Source of the DNA: an uncultured Collinsella sp.
Lineage (GTDB): Bacteria > Actinomycetota > Coriobacteriia > Coriobacteriales > Coriobacteriaceae
Direction of reading: 5' to 3'
Assembly (NCBI GenBank): GCA_958451615.1
Contig: CAUDQR010000012.1
Coordinates: forward strand, 8,612 to 72,611
DNA: 64,000 nt
Both the position numbers and the translations under genes were made by a program. The notes under the pieces are model-generated. The model was not told the DNA's origin and ran no database searches. It saw nothing but the letters and a program-made list of their open reading frames with translations. Positions within the stretch are counted from its first letter, which is position 1, and every line of letters begins with the position of its first letter. Shown here piece by piece: positions 23,892 through 32,226 of this stretch.

Positions 23892-25058
23892 TTAAGCGGT
23901 GAAGGGGTGAATCGTCACGCCCTTAACCACGCGGTTGACCGTACCGGTGGGGCTCGGCGTGTCGGGCGTGTTGCCCACGCGCACGGAGTTAAGCAGGCTG
24001 ATAGCCTGAGCAAACATCACGAACGGCAGAGCAAGGTAGCCCTCGGGAAGCGCCTCGTAGCCCTTAAAGGTGAAGGACTCGCCCTCGTAGACGGTAGCGC
24101 CATCCTGCTGAACGGCAACGGTGTGCTGAGCGATCTTGTCGCCACCGATCTCGTTGAGGATGTCGATGTCGTACTGACGGGTGTAGGCGTCGTTGTTGAC
24201 GAACACGAACACGAGGGTCTTGTCGTCGACGAAGGATTTGGGTCCGTGACGATAGCCCATGGAGGTGTCGTAGGAAGTAGCGACCAGACCGTGAGCAAGC
24301 TCGAGGATCTTGAGCTGGCTCTCCTGGGCAAGGCCACCGAAGGAGCCGGAACCCAAGTACGTCACGCGGTTGAAGTCGCCAGCGAGGTAGTCGGCAACCT
24401 CGGACTCGCGAGCGATGACCTCCTCGCCCATCTTGGCGATGGTCTCGACCCACTCGGCCTTCTGCTCGTCGGAAGCCTCGTCAAAGATGAGGGTAGAGAG
24501 CAGGGTCATGCAGGTGTAGGAGCCGGTCATGGCGAAGCCCTTGTCGTTGGCGCGCGGAATGAGCAGCGTCAGCGCATTGGGATCATCGGCGGACTCGACG
24601 GCAAGCTTGCCCTCGGGCGCGCAGGTGATGTTGAGGAACTTGACGTTGTGGACGAGCTCCTTGGCAACGGCAACGGCGGCAAGGCTCTCGGGGCTGTTGC
24701 CAGAGCGGGCAAAGGAAACCACGAGCGTGGGATCCTCAGCGCGCAGGAAGTCGCGCGGGGCGCTCACGATGTCGGTCGTGGCGATGGGCTTAAAGTCGTA
24801 GAGATCAGTGTTGCCGGCGTGACGCAGATACGGGGCGCAGGTATCGCCAACATAGTCGGACGTACCGGCACCGGTGAAGACAACGGACAGACGGCCCTCG
24901 CCCATAGCACGAGCCTCGGTAAGGAAGGCCTCGATGGCCTCCTTGTTCTCGCGATAGATGTTGAGCGTATCACGCCAAAGCTCGGGCTGCTGAGCAATCT
25001 CGGCCGTGGTGATCTGGGCGCCGAGCTCGGTGAGCTCCTCGACACTCTTCTCGAACAT
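23892..25058 (-). CDS. agaS: SIS-domain sugar-phosphate isomerase/deaminase, AgaS-like
   Basis: Likely converts galactosamine-6-phosphate to tagatose-6-phosphate plus ammonia. The 388-residue product has two SIS domains; the first holds VVFTGAGTSDYVGD and the Ser-rich FARSGNSPESLAAV sugar-phosphate-binding loop, and the second holds YLGSGSFGGLAQESQLKILELA and YGRHGPKS-type residues (MGYRHGPKSFV). The length matches AgaS (about 384). The ATG at 25058 follows an AGAGAGG site. It is between nagA and a GntR regulator, and a CTGGTAGTAACCAG site lies in the upstream gap. The GlmS-like alternative is excluded by the lack of a glutaminase domain. Confidence 0.9.
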   Translation of the reverse strand: MFEKSVEELTELGAQITTAEIAQQPELWRDTLNIYRENKEAIEAFLTEARAMGEGRLSVVFTGAGTSDYVGDTCAPYLRHAGNTDLYDFKPIATTDIVSAPRDFLRAEDPTLVVSFARSGNSPESLAAVAVAKELVHNVKFLNITCAPEGKLAVESADDPNALTLLIPRANDKGFAMTGSYTCMTLLSTLIFDEASDEQKAEWVETIAKMGEEVIARESEVADYLAGDFNRVTYLGSGSFGGLAQESQLKILELAHGLVATSYDTSMGYRHGPKSFVDDKTLVFVFVNNDAYTRQYDIDILNEIGGDKIAQHTVAVQQDGATVYEGESFTFKGYEALPEGYLALPFVMFAQAISLLNSVRVGNTPDTPSPTGTVNRVVKGVTIHPFTA

Positions 25059-25119
25059 TTCTAATACCTCTCTCTAGAAGTAATCCTCTGACGTGCAATT
25101 ATACACTTCGGTTGGTTAT

Positions 25120-25133
25120 CTGGTAGTAACCAG
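25120..25133. promoter_or_regulatory. Candidate GntR operator upstream of agaS
   Basis: CTGGTAGTAACCAG lies 62 bases before the agaS start. The same 13-mer CTGGTAGTAACCA recurs at 29411-29423 upstream of the mannose-family PTS operon. The GntR/UTRA gene next door is the obvious candidate to bind both. Confidence 0.6.
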
Positions 25134-25172
25134 TTAAATGCAAAGAATCACCATATGGAAACGATGCGGACA

Positions 25173-25904
25173 CTAGTTGCTACGCTGGTGGTAAACCTTG
25201 TATTTAAACTGATCGGCACGAGCAACCGAGAGTGTATACTCCACAACCTCGTTTGACTCGTTATACGTAGTCCTGACCAAATCGAGCACAGGCGAGCCCT
25301 CGACAATTCCCAAAAGGTGGGCGTCGGTGGGACGGGCTATGCTCGCATAGAACTCCTCTTCAGCCACGCGTATCTTTTGCTGAAAGTCTTGCTCAATCAC
25401 ATCGTAAAGCGGCTTGCGCTCCAGCAGCGGTCGCTTTAGGGACAGAAATTGACGAACCGGTAGATAGCTGCGTTCGACCATCATGGGCATGTTGTCGGCA
25501 GAACGAAGGCGCTTAAGCTTAAAAATGCGATCACCGATACGCAATCCCATATGCTCGGCCAGATTCTTATCGGCCTCCATCTCGCAAAACTCGAGAATCG
25601 TGGTCTCGGGTTCTCGACCCATCGCGCGCATCTGCTCGGTAAAGCTGTAGGACTGCATAAGATTGGTTGCTTTTGCCGAACGGTCAGTCACAAAGGTACC
25701 GCGACCGTGCTGCCGAACCACCAGTCCTAAACGCTCCAGTTCCTGCAGAGCCAAGCGTACCGTAGTGCGCGAGAGACCATAGCGCTCCGAAAGTTCGCGC
25801 TCGGAAGGAATCATGTCACCAGCGCGATATTCATGGTCAATCTTTTCGGTCAGAATATCGACCAGCTGATCGTACAGCGGCTGCTTACGCGCTCCGATCG
25901 CCAT
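25173..25904 (-). CDS. GntR family regulator with UTRA domain
   Basis: A 243-residue repressor with an N-terminal winged helix-turn-helix (about residues 8-75: LYDQLVDILTEKIDHEYRAGD ... PSERELSERYGLSRTTVRLALQELERLGLVVRQHGRGTFV) and a C-terminal UTRA ligand-binding domain. Members next to NagA/AgaS genes usually sense amino-sugar phosphates. It is on the same strand and 115 bases upstream of agaS, and between agaS and the PTS operon. Shared palindromic sites before agaS and before the PTS operon support local control of both. The ATG at 25904 has an AGGAT-like site. Confidence 0.9.
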   Translation of the reverse strand: MAIGARKQPLYDQLVDILTEKIDHEYRAGDMIPSERELSERYGLSRTTVRLALQELERLGLVVRQHGRGTFVTDRSAKATNLMQSYSFTEQMRAMGREPETTILEFCEMEADKNLAEHMGLRIGDRIFKLKRLRSADNMPMMVERSYLPVRQFLSLKRPLLERKPLYDVIEQDFQQKIRVAEEEFYASIARPTDAHLLGIVEGSPVLDLVRTTYNESNEVVEYTLSVARADQFKYKVYHQRSN

Positions 25905-25988
25905 CCTATCCTCCCTTTTGCTCGAATTCGGCTAACTACCTAGGGTGTTAAGCATTATCGGTCTGCAACACCCGACTCATCAAGAAAA

Positions 25989-26023
25989 CAAAAGCCGCGC
26001 GCTCTTTCGAGCACGCGGCTTTT
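25989..26023 (-). terminator. Intrinsic terminator of the mannose-family PTS operon (bidirectional)
   Basis: Stem AGCCGCGCGCTC-TTTC-GAGCACGCGGCT with A-rich and T-rich flanks on both sides; on the minus strand it follows the IID gene that ends at 26090. Confidence 0.85.
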
Positions 26024-26089
26024 AACATACACATGGCTTAAGGGGTCGGGGTGTGAGCCGCGCAGGGACACACCCCTCAAGCTAGAGCC

Positions 26090-27172
26090 TTACCAGATGC
26101 TCGGCCAGAGACCAAGCGGGCCAGCGCCCAGGATGCCCAGGACGAAGAGCAGCAGAATGCCCTTGGTCGGGGTCCAGCTGTGCTTAGCGAACATGTAGTA
26201 AAGCAGCAGCGTAAGCATAAGCGGGACGAGCTTCGGGACGATGGTGTTGAGGGTGTCGGCAACAGAGAAGTTGACCGGATCCTCGGTGACGGTGCCGTAG
26301 GTAACGGACTCCATGCCGTTGCCCAGATCGGTGACGCCGCACTCGACAGCGTTGCCGTCGGCATCGGAAGCGGTGAGGGCGTTGCCGTCCTCATCGGTCA
26401 TGGCGATGGTACCGGCCTCAGCGGTCTCGGTATCGATGCCCTCCATACCGGTGAAGTTCTCGGCCTCCTTCTCGGAGACGATCACGGTAGTAGCGGAGAG
26501 GCCACGGGTGGTGCCGTTGGGGATCTGAAGGTTGATCTGGGTGCCACCCATGGTGACGACCAGGCAACCGACGACGAAGACGCCCATAATGGAAGCGGCA
26601 CGCGTGAAGGCCTGCATGTTGGCAGTCAGAGCGTCAATAGCGCTGGTGCCAAGCTTGTAGGACCAGTTCATGAGCCAGAAGCGCAGAGCGAACTGGACGA
26701 CGTTGAAGATCACCAGGAAGATGATCGGCGCAGCGGCATTGCCGTTGATGGCCATGTTGGAGGTGATGCCGGCCGTGATAGGCACGAGCGTCAGCCAGAA
26801 CAGGGCGTCGCCGATACCACCGAGCGGGCCCATTGCGGCGACGCGGACGGCGCGAATCGTGGGGATGTCAACCTTGTTCTGCTCGAGCGAAAGCACGATA
26901 CCCATAACAAAGGTGACGAGGAACGGGTGAGTGTTGAAGAACTCCAGGTTGTGGCTCATGGAAGCCGCGAGGTCGTTCTTGTTGGTGTGGATCTTCTCCA
27001 GACCGGGGATGATGGAGTAAAGCCAGCCAGCGGCCTGCATGCGCTCGTAGTTGAACGATGCCTGCAGGAAGCAGGAGCGCCAAGCCATCTTGTTGAGGGT
27101 CTTCTGGTCGAGCTGCGGAGCAGGAGTGAGATCCTCGTAGTGCTCCGGGATCACATACTCATTAGATGCCAT
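26090..27172 (-). CDS. PTS mannose-family IID component with an extended loop
   Basis: Membrane subunit that with IIC forms the sugar channel. The 360-residue product has the IID N-terminus (LDQKTLNKMAWRSCFLQASFNYERMQAAGWLYSIIPGLEKI) and the family's PTIRAVRVAAMGPLGGIGDALFW block, with hydrophobic segments after it. It is about 70-90 residues longer than usual; the excess is an acidic stretch between INLQIPNGTTRG and SVADTLNTIVPKLVPLML (roughly residues 220-305: SEKEAENFTGMEGIDTETAE...). The ATG at 27172 has a GGAGGTGA site and overlaps the IIC stop by 11 bases; the in-frame ATG at 27205 lies well inside IIC. Confidence 0.9.
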   Translation of the reverse strand: MASNEYVIPEHYEDLTPAPQLDQKTLNKMAWRSCFLQASFNYERMQAAGWLYSIIPGLEKIHTNKNDLAASMSHNLEFFNTHPFLVTFVMGIVLSLEQNKVDIPTIRAVRVAAMGPLGGIGDALFWLTLVPITAGITSNMAINGNAAAPIIFLVIFNVVQFALRFWLMNWSYKLGTSAIDALTANMQAFTRAASIMGVFVVGCLVVTMGGTQINLQIPNGTTRGLSATTVIVSEKEAENFTGMEGIDTETAEAGTIAMTDEDGNALTASDADGNAVECGVTDLGNGMESVTYGTVTEDPVNFSVADTLNTIVPKLVPLMLTLLLYYMFAKHSWTPTKGILLLFVLGILGAGPLGLWPSIW

Positions 27173-27962
27173 CTTCGAAGTCACCTCCGTCAGAAACAGC
27201 TGCACCCTTCAGCTCGGTCTGCTGCTGGAAGTCCCAGAAAGCGATGCCGAAGCCGATGAGAGCGAGGATGAGCAGGGCAGGGGTTGCCAGCGAATCGTTG
27301 GCAACGGTGATGAGCGCGAGGCCAAAGCCCATGAGGAAGAAGCCCCACATATCGCGGTTCATCATAACCTTGAGCAGGACGGCGAAGCCGACGAAGCGCA
27401 TCATGCCGCCTGCAGCGGAGAGACCGGTCTGCAGCCAAGTCGGGATGGCGGAAGCGATGGTCTGACCGATGGTAGCGCCAGCGATAAAGAACAGGGTGAC
27501 GACGACAGCGAAGATCAGGCCGAGCAGAGCCATGGCGAAGTAGTTCAGACGCTCGATACCCTTGGTGTCAGCGTTGTGGGCCATGTTATCGGCCGAGGAC
27601 ATGAGCGGCGACATAAGCGTGAAGACCAGGGTAACGCCGAGCTGACCAAGCAGAGCGAACGGAATGGCAAGGCCGACTGCCGCGTTGGGCTCGAGGCCCG
27701 TAGCGATAGCGAGAATGGCTGCCATGATGCCGCCGATGACGGCGTTAGGCGGCTGAGCGCCTCCGATCGGCATGTTGCCGATCGTCATGAGCTGATAGGT
27801 ACCACCCACGAGAAGACCGGTGTTGAGGTCGCCAAGGATAAGACCGATGACGGCGCCGGTGACGATGGGCTGATAGAGAGACTCGAGGAAGTTGAACTGG
27901 TCGATTGCCGCGACGAACGTGACGATGAAGACCAGAGCGACCTGGATGATCGAGTATTCCAT
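27162..27962 (-). CDS. PTS mannose-family IIC component
   Basis: Membrane channel subunit for a mannose-type or amino-sugar PTS. The 266-residue product is mostly hydrophobic and has the IIC marks: AIDQFNFLESLYQPIVTGAVIGLILGD near the N-terminus and GGTYQLMTIGNMPIGGAQPPNAVIGG after it. The length is typical. The ATG at 27962 has an AAGGAGGAGC site. It is translationally linked to the IID gene by an 11-base overlap. With IIB, IIA and IID it makes a complete permease; the neighbours NagA and AgaS point to GalNAc, galactosamine or GlcNAc as substrate. Confidence 0.93.
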   Translation of the reverse strand: MEYSIIQVALVFIVTFVAAIDQFNFLESLYQPIVTGAVIGLILGDLNTGLLVGGTYQLMTIGNMPIGGAQPPNAVIGGIMAAILAIATGLEPNAAVGLAIPFALLGQLGVTLVFTLMSPLMSSADNMAHNADTKGIERLNYFAMALLGLIFAVVVTLFFIAGATIGQTIASAIPTWLQTGLSAAGGMMRFVGFAVLLKVMMNRDMWGFFLMGFGLALITVANDSLATPALLILALIGFGIAFWDFQQQTELKGAAVSDGGDFEDGI

Positions 27963-28052
27963 CTTGCTCCTCCTTTCAAAATGTATGTACGCACTTTGGA
28001 TATCACGTACAGAACGTCAGGGTTTCAATCCTGACAACGTGGATCACGAGGA

Positions 28053-28535
28053 TTACGAGAAGAGCTTGCTCGTGTCCTCAACAGGCGTGCTCGGAACGCG
28101 CCTGATCTCCAACTCCACCCCCAATTCCTGCAGCTCTTTAAACGCAGCGACATCCTCGTCGTTAACTGCGACGGAGGTGGCGACTTGGCGCTTTCCTTCC
28201 GACATGTGCATGTTGCCGATGTTTACCTTCTTTATAGGCACACCGCCCTTGACGAGCGTAAGCACGTCTTCCGGTGTTTCGGCCACGATGAAGATCTTCT
28301 GGCGCGGGCTCGCCTTGCCAATGACGTCGATGGTCTTCTGCAGGGAGAAGAAACGCGTAGCGACGCCGGCGGGAGCGGCCATCTTCATGAGGTTCTGGCG
28401 CATGGTGTTGGTCGACACATCGTCGTTGGCGACGAGGATAAGGTTGGAGCCCAGGGTGGAGTTCCACTGGGTAGCGACCTGACCATGGACCAGTCGGTTA
28501 TCGATGCGGGTAAGAAGAATGTTGGGTTCTGCCAT
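28053..28535 (-). CDS. PTS mannose-family IIB component
   Basis: Cytoplasmic phosphocarrier between IIA and the incoming sugar. The 160-residue product has the family start ILLTRIDNRLVHGQVATQW, with the phosphorylatable His17, and LVKGGVPIKKVNIGNMHMSEGKRQ mid-protein. The ATG at 28535 has an AGGAAG site. It lies 36 bases after the YajC-like gene and 90 bases before IIC. An orphan paralogue with Tyr in place of His17 is at 17185-17667. The call to mannose family is firm; the substrate is inferred from neighbours. Confidence 0.94.
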   Translation of the reverse strand: MAEPNILLTRIDNRLVHGQVATQWNSTLGSNLILVANDDVSTNTMRQNLMKMAAPAGVATRFFSLQKTIDVIGKASPRQKIFIVAETPEDVLTLVKGGVPIKKVNIGNMHMSEGKRQVATSVAVNDEDVAAFKELQELGVELEIRRVPSTPVEDTSKLFS

Positions 28536-28571
28536 GTTGATCAGCTTCCTTTCGTTATTTGCTGACGACAG

Positions 28572-28853
28572 TTACTTGATCTCCTGAATCGCGTAACGCG
28601 AAACATCTACGACGGCACCGGATCGGACTTTGATCTGGACCTTTTCGCCTTCGATGCCCTTGACGGTTCCGTAGATACCGCCGGCGAAAAGAACCTCCTG
28701 ACCCGGCTTGAGCTCGGTGTGCAGCTCCTTGAAGTACTTCTGCTTCTTCTTCATGTTGATCTGAGACCAAATGGTGTAAATCACACCCATGATGACGAGA
28801 AGACCTAAAAGAGCGACCGAGGAGCTCAGGACGCTGGCTCCGAAATCGGCCAT
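28572..28853 (-). CDS. YajC-like single-pass membrane protein in the PTS operon
   Basis: A 93-residue protein with one N-terminal hydrophobic segment (about 10-30) and a C-terminal domain GQEVLFAGGIYGTVKGIEGEKVQIKVRSGAVVDVSRYAIQEI that matches the YajC pattern. YajC normally belongs to the SecDF complex, but YajC-type genes also occur inside amino-sugar or hyaluronate-type PTS operons of streptococci. No secD or secF is present here. Its ATG overlaps the IIA stop by one base and IIB follows at 36 bases, so it is a true member of the operon and probably helps this PTS rather than general secretion. Confidence 0.85.
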   Translation of the reverse strand: MADFGASVLSSSVALLGLLVIMGVIYTIWSQINMKKKQKYFKELHTELKPGQEVLFAGGIYGTVKGIEGEKVQIKVRSGAVVDVSRYAIQEIK

Positions 28854-29296
28854 TAGATGCCGTCCTCGTCACCGAAGATATCCTCTTCCTCGGCACCAGC
28901 GACGGAGGCAACCGTCTGGGCGGTGATGCCCGTCTGGCCAACGGTCACGGCCTGCTCGCCAAGCTCGGCGAGCGTAGCGTTGCCGCGGAGGAACAGAAGC
29001 TCAATAACCATGGGAAGGTTCGTGCCAGTCAGAATCTCGACGTTGTCGACATCCTGGGCAATCATCATTGCCTGGTTGAACGGGGTACCACCAAGCAGGT
29101 CGGTAAAGACGAGCACGCCATCGCACTCCTCGCGCATGGCGGTAATAGCGGCGCGGAGATCCTCACCGTAGGAAGCAGCCTGGTCGCCCTCGAAAGGAAC
29201 GACGGTAAAAGCGGGCTGGTCGCCAGCGACCATAGCGATAGCGCTTGCGATGCCGGGTGCGAACTGTCCATGACCGGTAAGAATAAAGCCAACCAT
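28853..29296 (-). CDS. PTS mannose-family IIA component
   Basis: First gene of the amino-sugar PTS operon, a cytoplasmic phosphocarrier receiving phosphate from HPr. The 147-residue product starts MVGFILTGHGQFAPGIASAI with the phosphorylatable His9 and has FTDLLGGTPFNQAMMIA as in the family. The ATG at 29296 has a GGAAGGG site 8 bases upstream. It overlaps the YajC-like gene by one base (TAATG). The long upstream region holds the candidate operators for the GntR regulator and for the shared ACCGTTYAC-binding factor. Confidence 0.94.
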   Translation of the reverse strand: MVGFILTGHGQFAPGIASAIAMVAGDQPAFTVVPFEGDQAASYGEDLRAAITAMREECDGVLVFTDLLGGTPFNQAMMIAQDVDNVEILTGTNLPMVIELLFLRGNATLAELGEQAVTVGQTGITAQTVASVAGAEEEDIFGDEDGI

Positions 29297-29845
29297 TCAA
29301 ATTTCCCTTCCGAAGGTGTGTACGATACGAGTCCGATGTTTTCGAAAGCCAGCGGGCGGGCGCCCTTAAAGCTTCTTGGAAAGCGTTCTTTAAGACCAGT
29401 GGTCTCTCAACTGGTAGTAACCACGTGACGTGTTGTTGTCACTATATCACCACAGAAGAGGTTGCTTTCGTTGATTCAAACAGTAAAACGTTTTTGCACC
29501 GTTCACGGTAAAAAATCGACCGTTTACCGCTCGTTAACACTTCTACCTGCGGTTTTGAAACCGTATCGAAATACTTTGACGAAAGATCGGAACCTTTTCT
29601 GTGTCTAAACAACGCAGGGTGGCTAAAAATGGCGTGTAGAAAAATTGCAGGTCATTGTGAAGATTTGTGAATTGGTCTTTTTGACTTAATACCAGTAAGA
29701 ACCAGTTTCGATATTATCGGTGAACGGTAGTTTTCGACCGTTCACCGGTTATTTGCAATCGTTTACGGCCGTTTTCCCGGATGAATTGAGGATACCCGAT
29801 GAAGCACTTGCGCAGGCGCAAGTCCTACCCTAGTGGTCTCGGTAA
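29297..29845 (-). promoter_or_regulatory. Control region of the mannose-family PTS operon
   Basis: An AT-rich gap of about 550 bases with no gene but dense motifs. AGACCAGTGGTCT (29393-29405) is a perfect 6+1+6 palindrome. CTGGTAGTAACCA (29411-29423) matches the site before agaS. ACCGTT at 29498-29503 and 29519-29524 is the 21-bp-phased repeat also found before lacA and lacF. GGTGAACGGT (29719-29728) / ACCGTTCACC (29737-29746) is the same half-site inverted. ACCAGTAAGAACCAG is at 29691-29705. TTCAAACAGTAA at 29475-29486 also occurs before the DeoR gene (14044-14055). A 19-base piece of repeat family A lies near 29540. Confidence 0.6.
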
Positions 29846-29883
29846 CAAAAAGCCCGCTAGAACGATGTCCGTTCTAGCGGGCT
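29846..29883 (-). terminator. Intrinsic terminator of the gene at 29926-31008
   Basis: A 14-bp stem AGCCCGCTAGAACG (29851-29864) / CGTTCTAGCGGGCT (to 29883); on the minus strand it is followed by TTTTTGTTACC. Confidence 0.85.
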
Positions 29884-29925
29884 CAATCAGGTAGATCGGT
29901 TAGCGCGCAGTAGTTCAGGCAAACC

Positions 29926-31008
29926 TTACGCAAACAGGCCGTAGATGCTGATGTTGGCCTTGGCGTAGAGGCCGTTAGCATACTCGGTCCACTTGGAGCT
30001 GGCGCTCGAAGCCTGCGAGGAATACTGCTGATAAGCAGTGTAGTAGGCGGTCATGGCCTGCTTGTAGGTGGCGCTATCGGTCGTAAAGGCGTCATCGGCA
30101 AAGGCCTTGGCATAGGTGCTGTCGGCATCCTTCCAAGTGCCCTTTGAGCTATCCCACTCATCGCCGGCAAGGTTGATAATGTAGTCGGCGTAATCCTTGC
30201 TCGCGGTCTCCTCGTTGCCGTCAGCAGGCTCGGTCGGGGCGGTCGGCATGCTTGCGGAGCTGTCGCCGACCTTCTTCTTGTAGAGCTTCTGCAGCGTCGC
30301 GGACTGACGGACGATCTTCTTGGCCTGATCCTTGGACACGCCGTACTGTGTGGCCATGGTCTTGTAGTCGGAGGTGCCGATGGAATCCTCGGCGTACTGC
30401 TTCATTTCCTTGGAAGAGACGGTAATGCCCTCGTCCTCGGCAGCGTCCAGCAGAATCTGGTTGCGCACGTAGGACAGGATAACGTCGGCAGACGGAGCGG
30501 TATAGTTGCCGTCGTCGTCCTTGACGGTGTCGAGGCTGTACTGGCTCTCGATGGCCTCGCGCGCGGTGATGTCGCTCTTCTTGCCGTTGTAGCTATAGCT
30601 TGCCACGGTCGAATCGAGCTGGTCCTCGGTGAGAGTCGCCGAGCCGACGCCCTTGCCGCCAAAACCACCGTTGCCGATAAAGAAACCGACCACCGCAGCA
30701 ATCACGATGGCGACCACAAAGGCGGCAATCATCGTCTTCTTGTGCTTGCAAGCGTGGTCGTCCACATCGGAGTCGTCATCGTCCTGCTCTTCGGGCATGA
30801 GGTTCTCGTCGGCGGCGTCCGCGGCGATCTTTGCCTCCAGGCGAGCGTCCTCCTCCTCGGCGGTCGTGCCGGCGGCAATATGTTCGGCAGACGTGCCGGC
30901 GACCAGATCAATCTTCTCGTCATCATCACCGTCGGGGCCTTCGCCGCGCTCGATGATCTGGATGCCGTCGATCTCGTCCTTCTCGTCCTTCTTTTGAATC
31001 AGACCCAT
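29926..31008 (-). CDS. Membrane-anchored SurA/PrsA-like (peptidyl-prolyl isomerase N-domain) protein
   Basis: A 360-residue protein with an acidic cytoplasmic N-terminus of about 88 residues, one hydrophobic anchor (about 90-111, MIAAFVVAIVIAAVVGFFIG) and an extracytoplasmic part. The latter has LTEDQLDSTVASYSYNGKKSDITAREAIES, SYVRNQILLDAAEDEGITVSSKEMKQYAED and YGVSKDQAKKIVRQSATLQKLYKKKV, which resembles the SurA/trigger-factor-like chaperone N-domain. No parvulin catalytic domain was recognised, so foldase activity is uncertain. It is a single gene with its own terminator, downstream of icd on the same strand after a 126-base gap. Confidence 0.7.
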   Translation of the reverse strand: MGLIQKKDEKDEIDGIQIIERGEGPDGDDDEKIDLVAGTSAEHIAAGTTAEEEDARLEAKIAADAADENLMPEEQDDDDSDVDDHACKHKKTMIAAFVVAIVIAAVVGFFIGNGGFGGKGVGSATLTEDQLDSTVASYSYNGKKSDITAREAIESQYSLDTVKDDDGNYTAPSADVILSYVRNQILLDAAEDEGITVSSKEMKQYAEDSIGTSDYKTMATQYGVSKDQAKKIVRQSATLQKLYKKKVGDSSASMPTAPTEPADGNEETASKDYADYIINLAGDEWDSSKGTWKDADSTYAKAFADDAFTTDSATYKQAMTAYYTAYQQYSSQASSASSKWTEYANGLYAKANISIYGLFA

Positions 31009-31134
31009 AGTCAGCTACTCCTTATTGGGAACACAATCCCTAACAGAATACGCCCGACGAGGCGCCGGGCATATTGATTCTTAGGTTATACGCAAACACT
31101 TAAGTACTATTTAGGCGTTTGCAGCCTGCATGCT

Positions 31135-32220
31135 TTAGGCCAGGTGCTCAATAACGGCATCGGCGAAGGCCTGCGTACCCACCGCACCCTCGACGGAACC
31201 GGTCTGGGCACGACGTACGTCGCCGGTAACCTGCTTACCCTCGTCGAGCGTGGCGGACACGGCGGCGCGGATACGATTGGCAGCATCGTTCTCGCCCAGA
31301 TGATCGAGCATCATAGCCGCAGACAGAATCTCGGCCGTGGGGTTGGCGATATCCTGACCAGCGATATCGGGCGCGGAGCCGTGCGTTGCCTCGAAGATGG
31401 CGCAGTCGGCACCGATGTTGGAGCCGGGGGCCATACCCAGGCCACCCACCAGGCCAGCGCACAAATCGCTCACAATGTCACCGTACAGATTGGGCAGCAC
31501 CAGGACATCGAAGTCGTCGGGGTTTTGGACCAGGCCCATGCAGGTGGCGTCGACGATCTTGTCGTTGAACTCGATATCGGGATAGTTGGCGGCCACCTCG
31601 CGCGCAACGCGTAGGAACAGGCCGTCGGTCGCCTTCATGATGTTGGCCTTGTGTACGGCCGTCACCTTTTTGCGGCCGCAGCGGCGGGCGTACTCAAAGG
31701 CATACTCCACGATGCGGCGACTCTTGGCAATAGAGATCGGCTTGATCGAGATCGCGGAATCGGCGGTGAAGGTCTTCTGGCCCGAACGCTCGACGAGCTG
31801 TGAGAGTTCCTCGACCTCGGCAGCGCCCTCATCGAACTCGATGCCGGCGTAGAGGTCCTCGGTGTTCTCGCGCACGATAACCAGGTCGACATCGCGGAAA
31901 CGAGAGCCGTCGCCCGGCTGCGACAGGCAAGGGCGCACGCAGGCGTACAGGTCGAAGTGCTTGCGCAGGGCCACGTTGACGCTGCGGAAGCCCGTGCCAA
32001 CCGGTGTGGTGATGGGGCCCTTGATGGCAACCTTGGTCTCGGCGACCGCATCGAGCACATGCTGGGGCAGCGGCGTGCCAAACTCGTCCATGACGCCGGC
32101 GCCGGCCTCCTGGACGTTCCAGTTGATCCGGACACCGGTGGCCTCGACCACGCGGCGCATGGCCTGCGTAATCTCGGGACCGATACCGTCGCCGGGAATC
32201 AGGACTACATCGTGCGCCAT
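31135..32220 (-). CDS. icd: NAD-dependent isocitrate/isopropylmalate dehydrogenase family enzyme
   Basis: Oxidative decarboxylase of the isocitrate/isopropylmalate dehydrogenase family; the 361-residue length and the segments [33 protein letters not shown] and [19 protein letters not shown] fit the NAD-type isocitrate dehydrogenase group best. Other family marks are [19 protein letters not shown] and the nucleotide-binding [24 protein letters not shown]. The ATG at 32220 lies 6 bases after the preceding gene's stop. It is the last gene of a tight four-gene minus-strand run. Homoisocitrate or isopropylmalate dehydrogenase is possible, but no leucine-pathway gene is near. Confidence 0.85.
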   Translation of the reverse strand: MAHDVVLIPGDGIGPEITQAMRRVVEATGVRINWNVQEAGAGVMDEFGTPLPQHVLDAVAETKVAIKGPITTPVGTGFRSVNVALRKHFDLYACVRPCLSQPGDGSRFRDVDLVIVRENTEDLYAGIEFDEGAAEVEELSQLVERSGQKTFTADSAISIKPISIAKSRRIVEYAFEYARRCGRKKVTAVHKANIMKATDGLFLRVAREVAANYPDIEFNDKIVDATCMGLVQNPDDFDVLVLPNLYGDIVSDLCAGLVGGLGMAPGSNIGADCAIFEATHGSAPDIAGQDIANPTAEILSAAMMLDHLGENDAANRIRAAVSATLDEGKQVTGDVRRAQTGSVEGAVGTQAFADAVIEHLA

Positions 32221-32226
32221 AATCTG

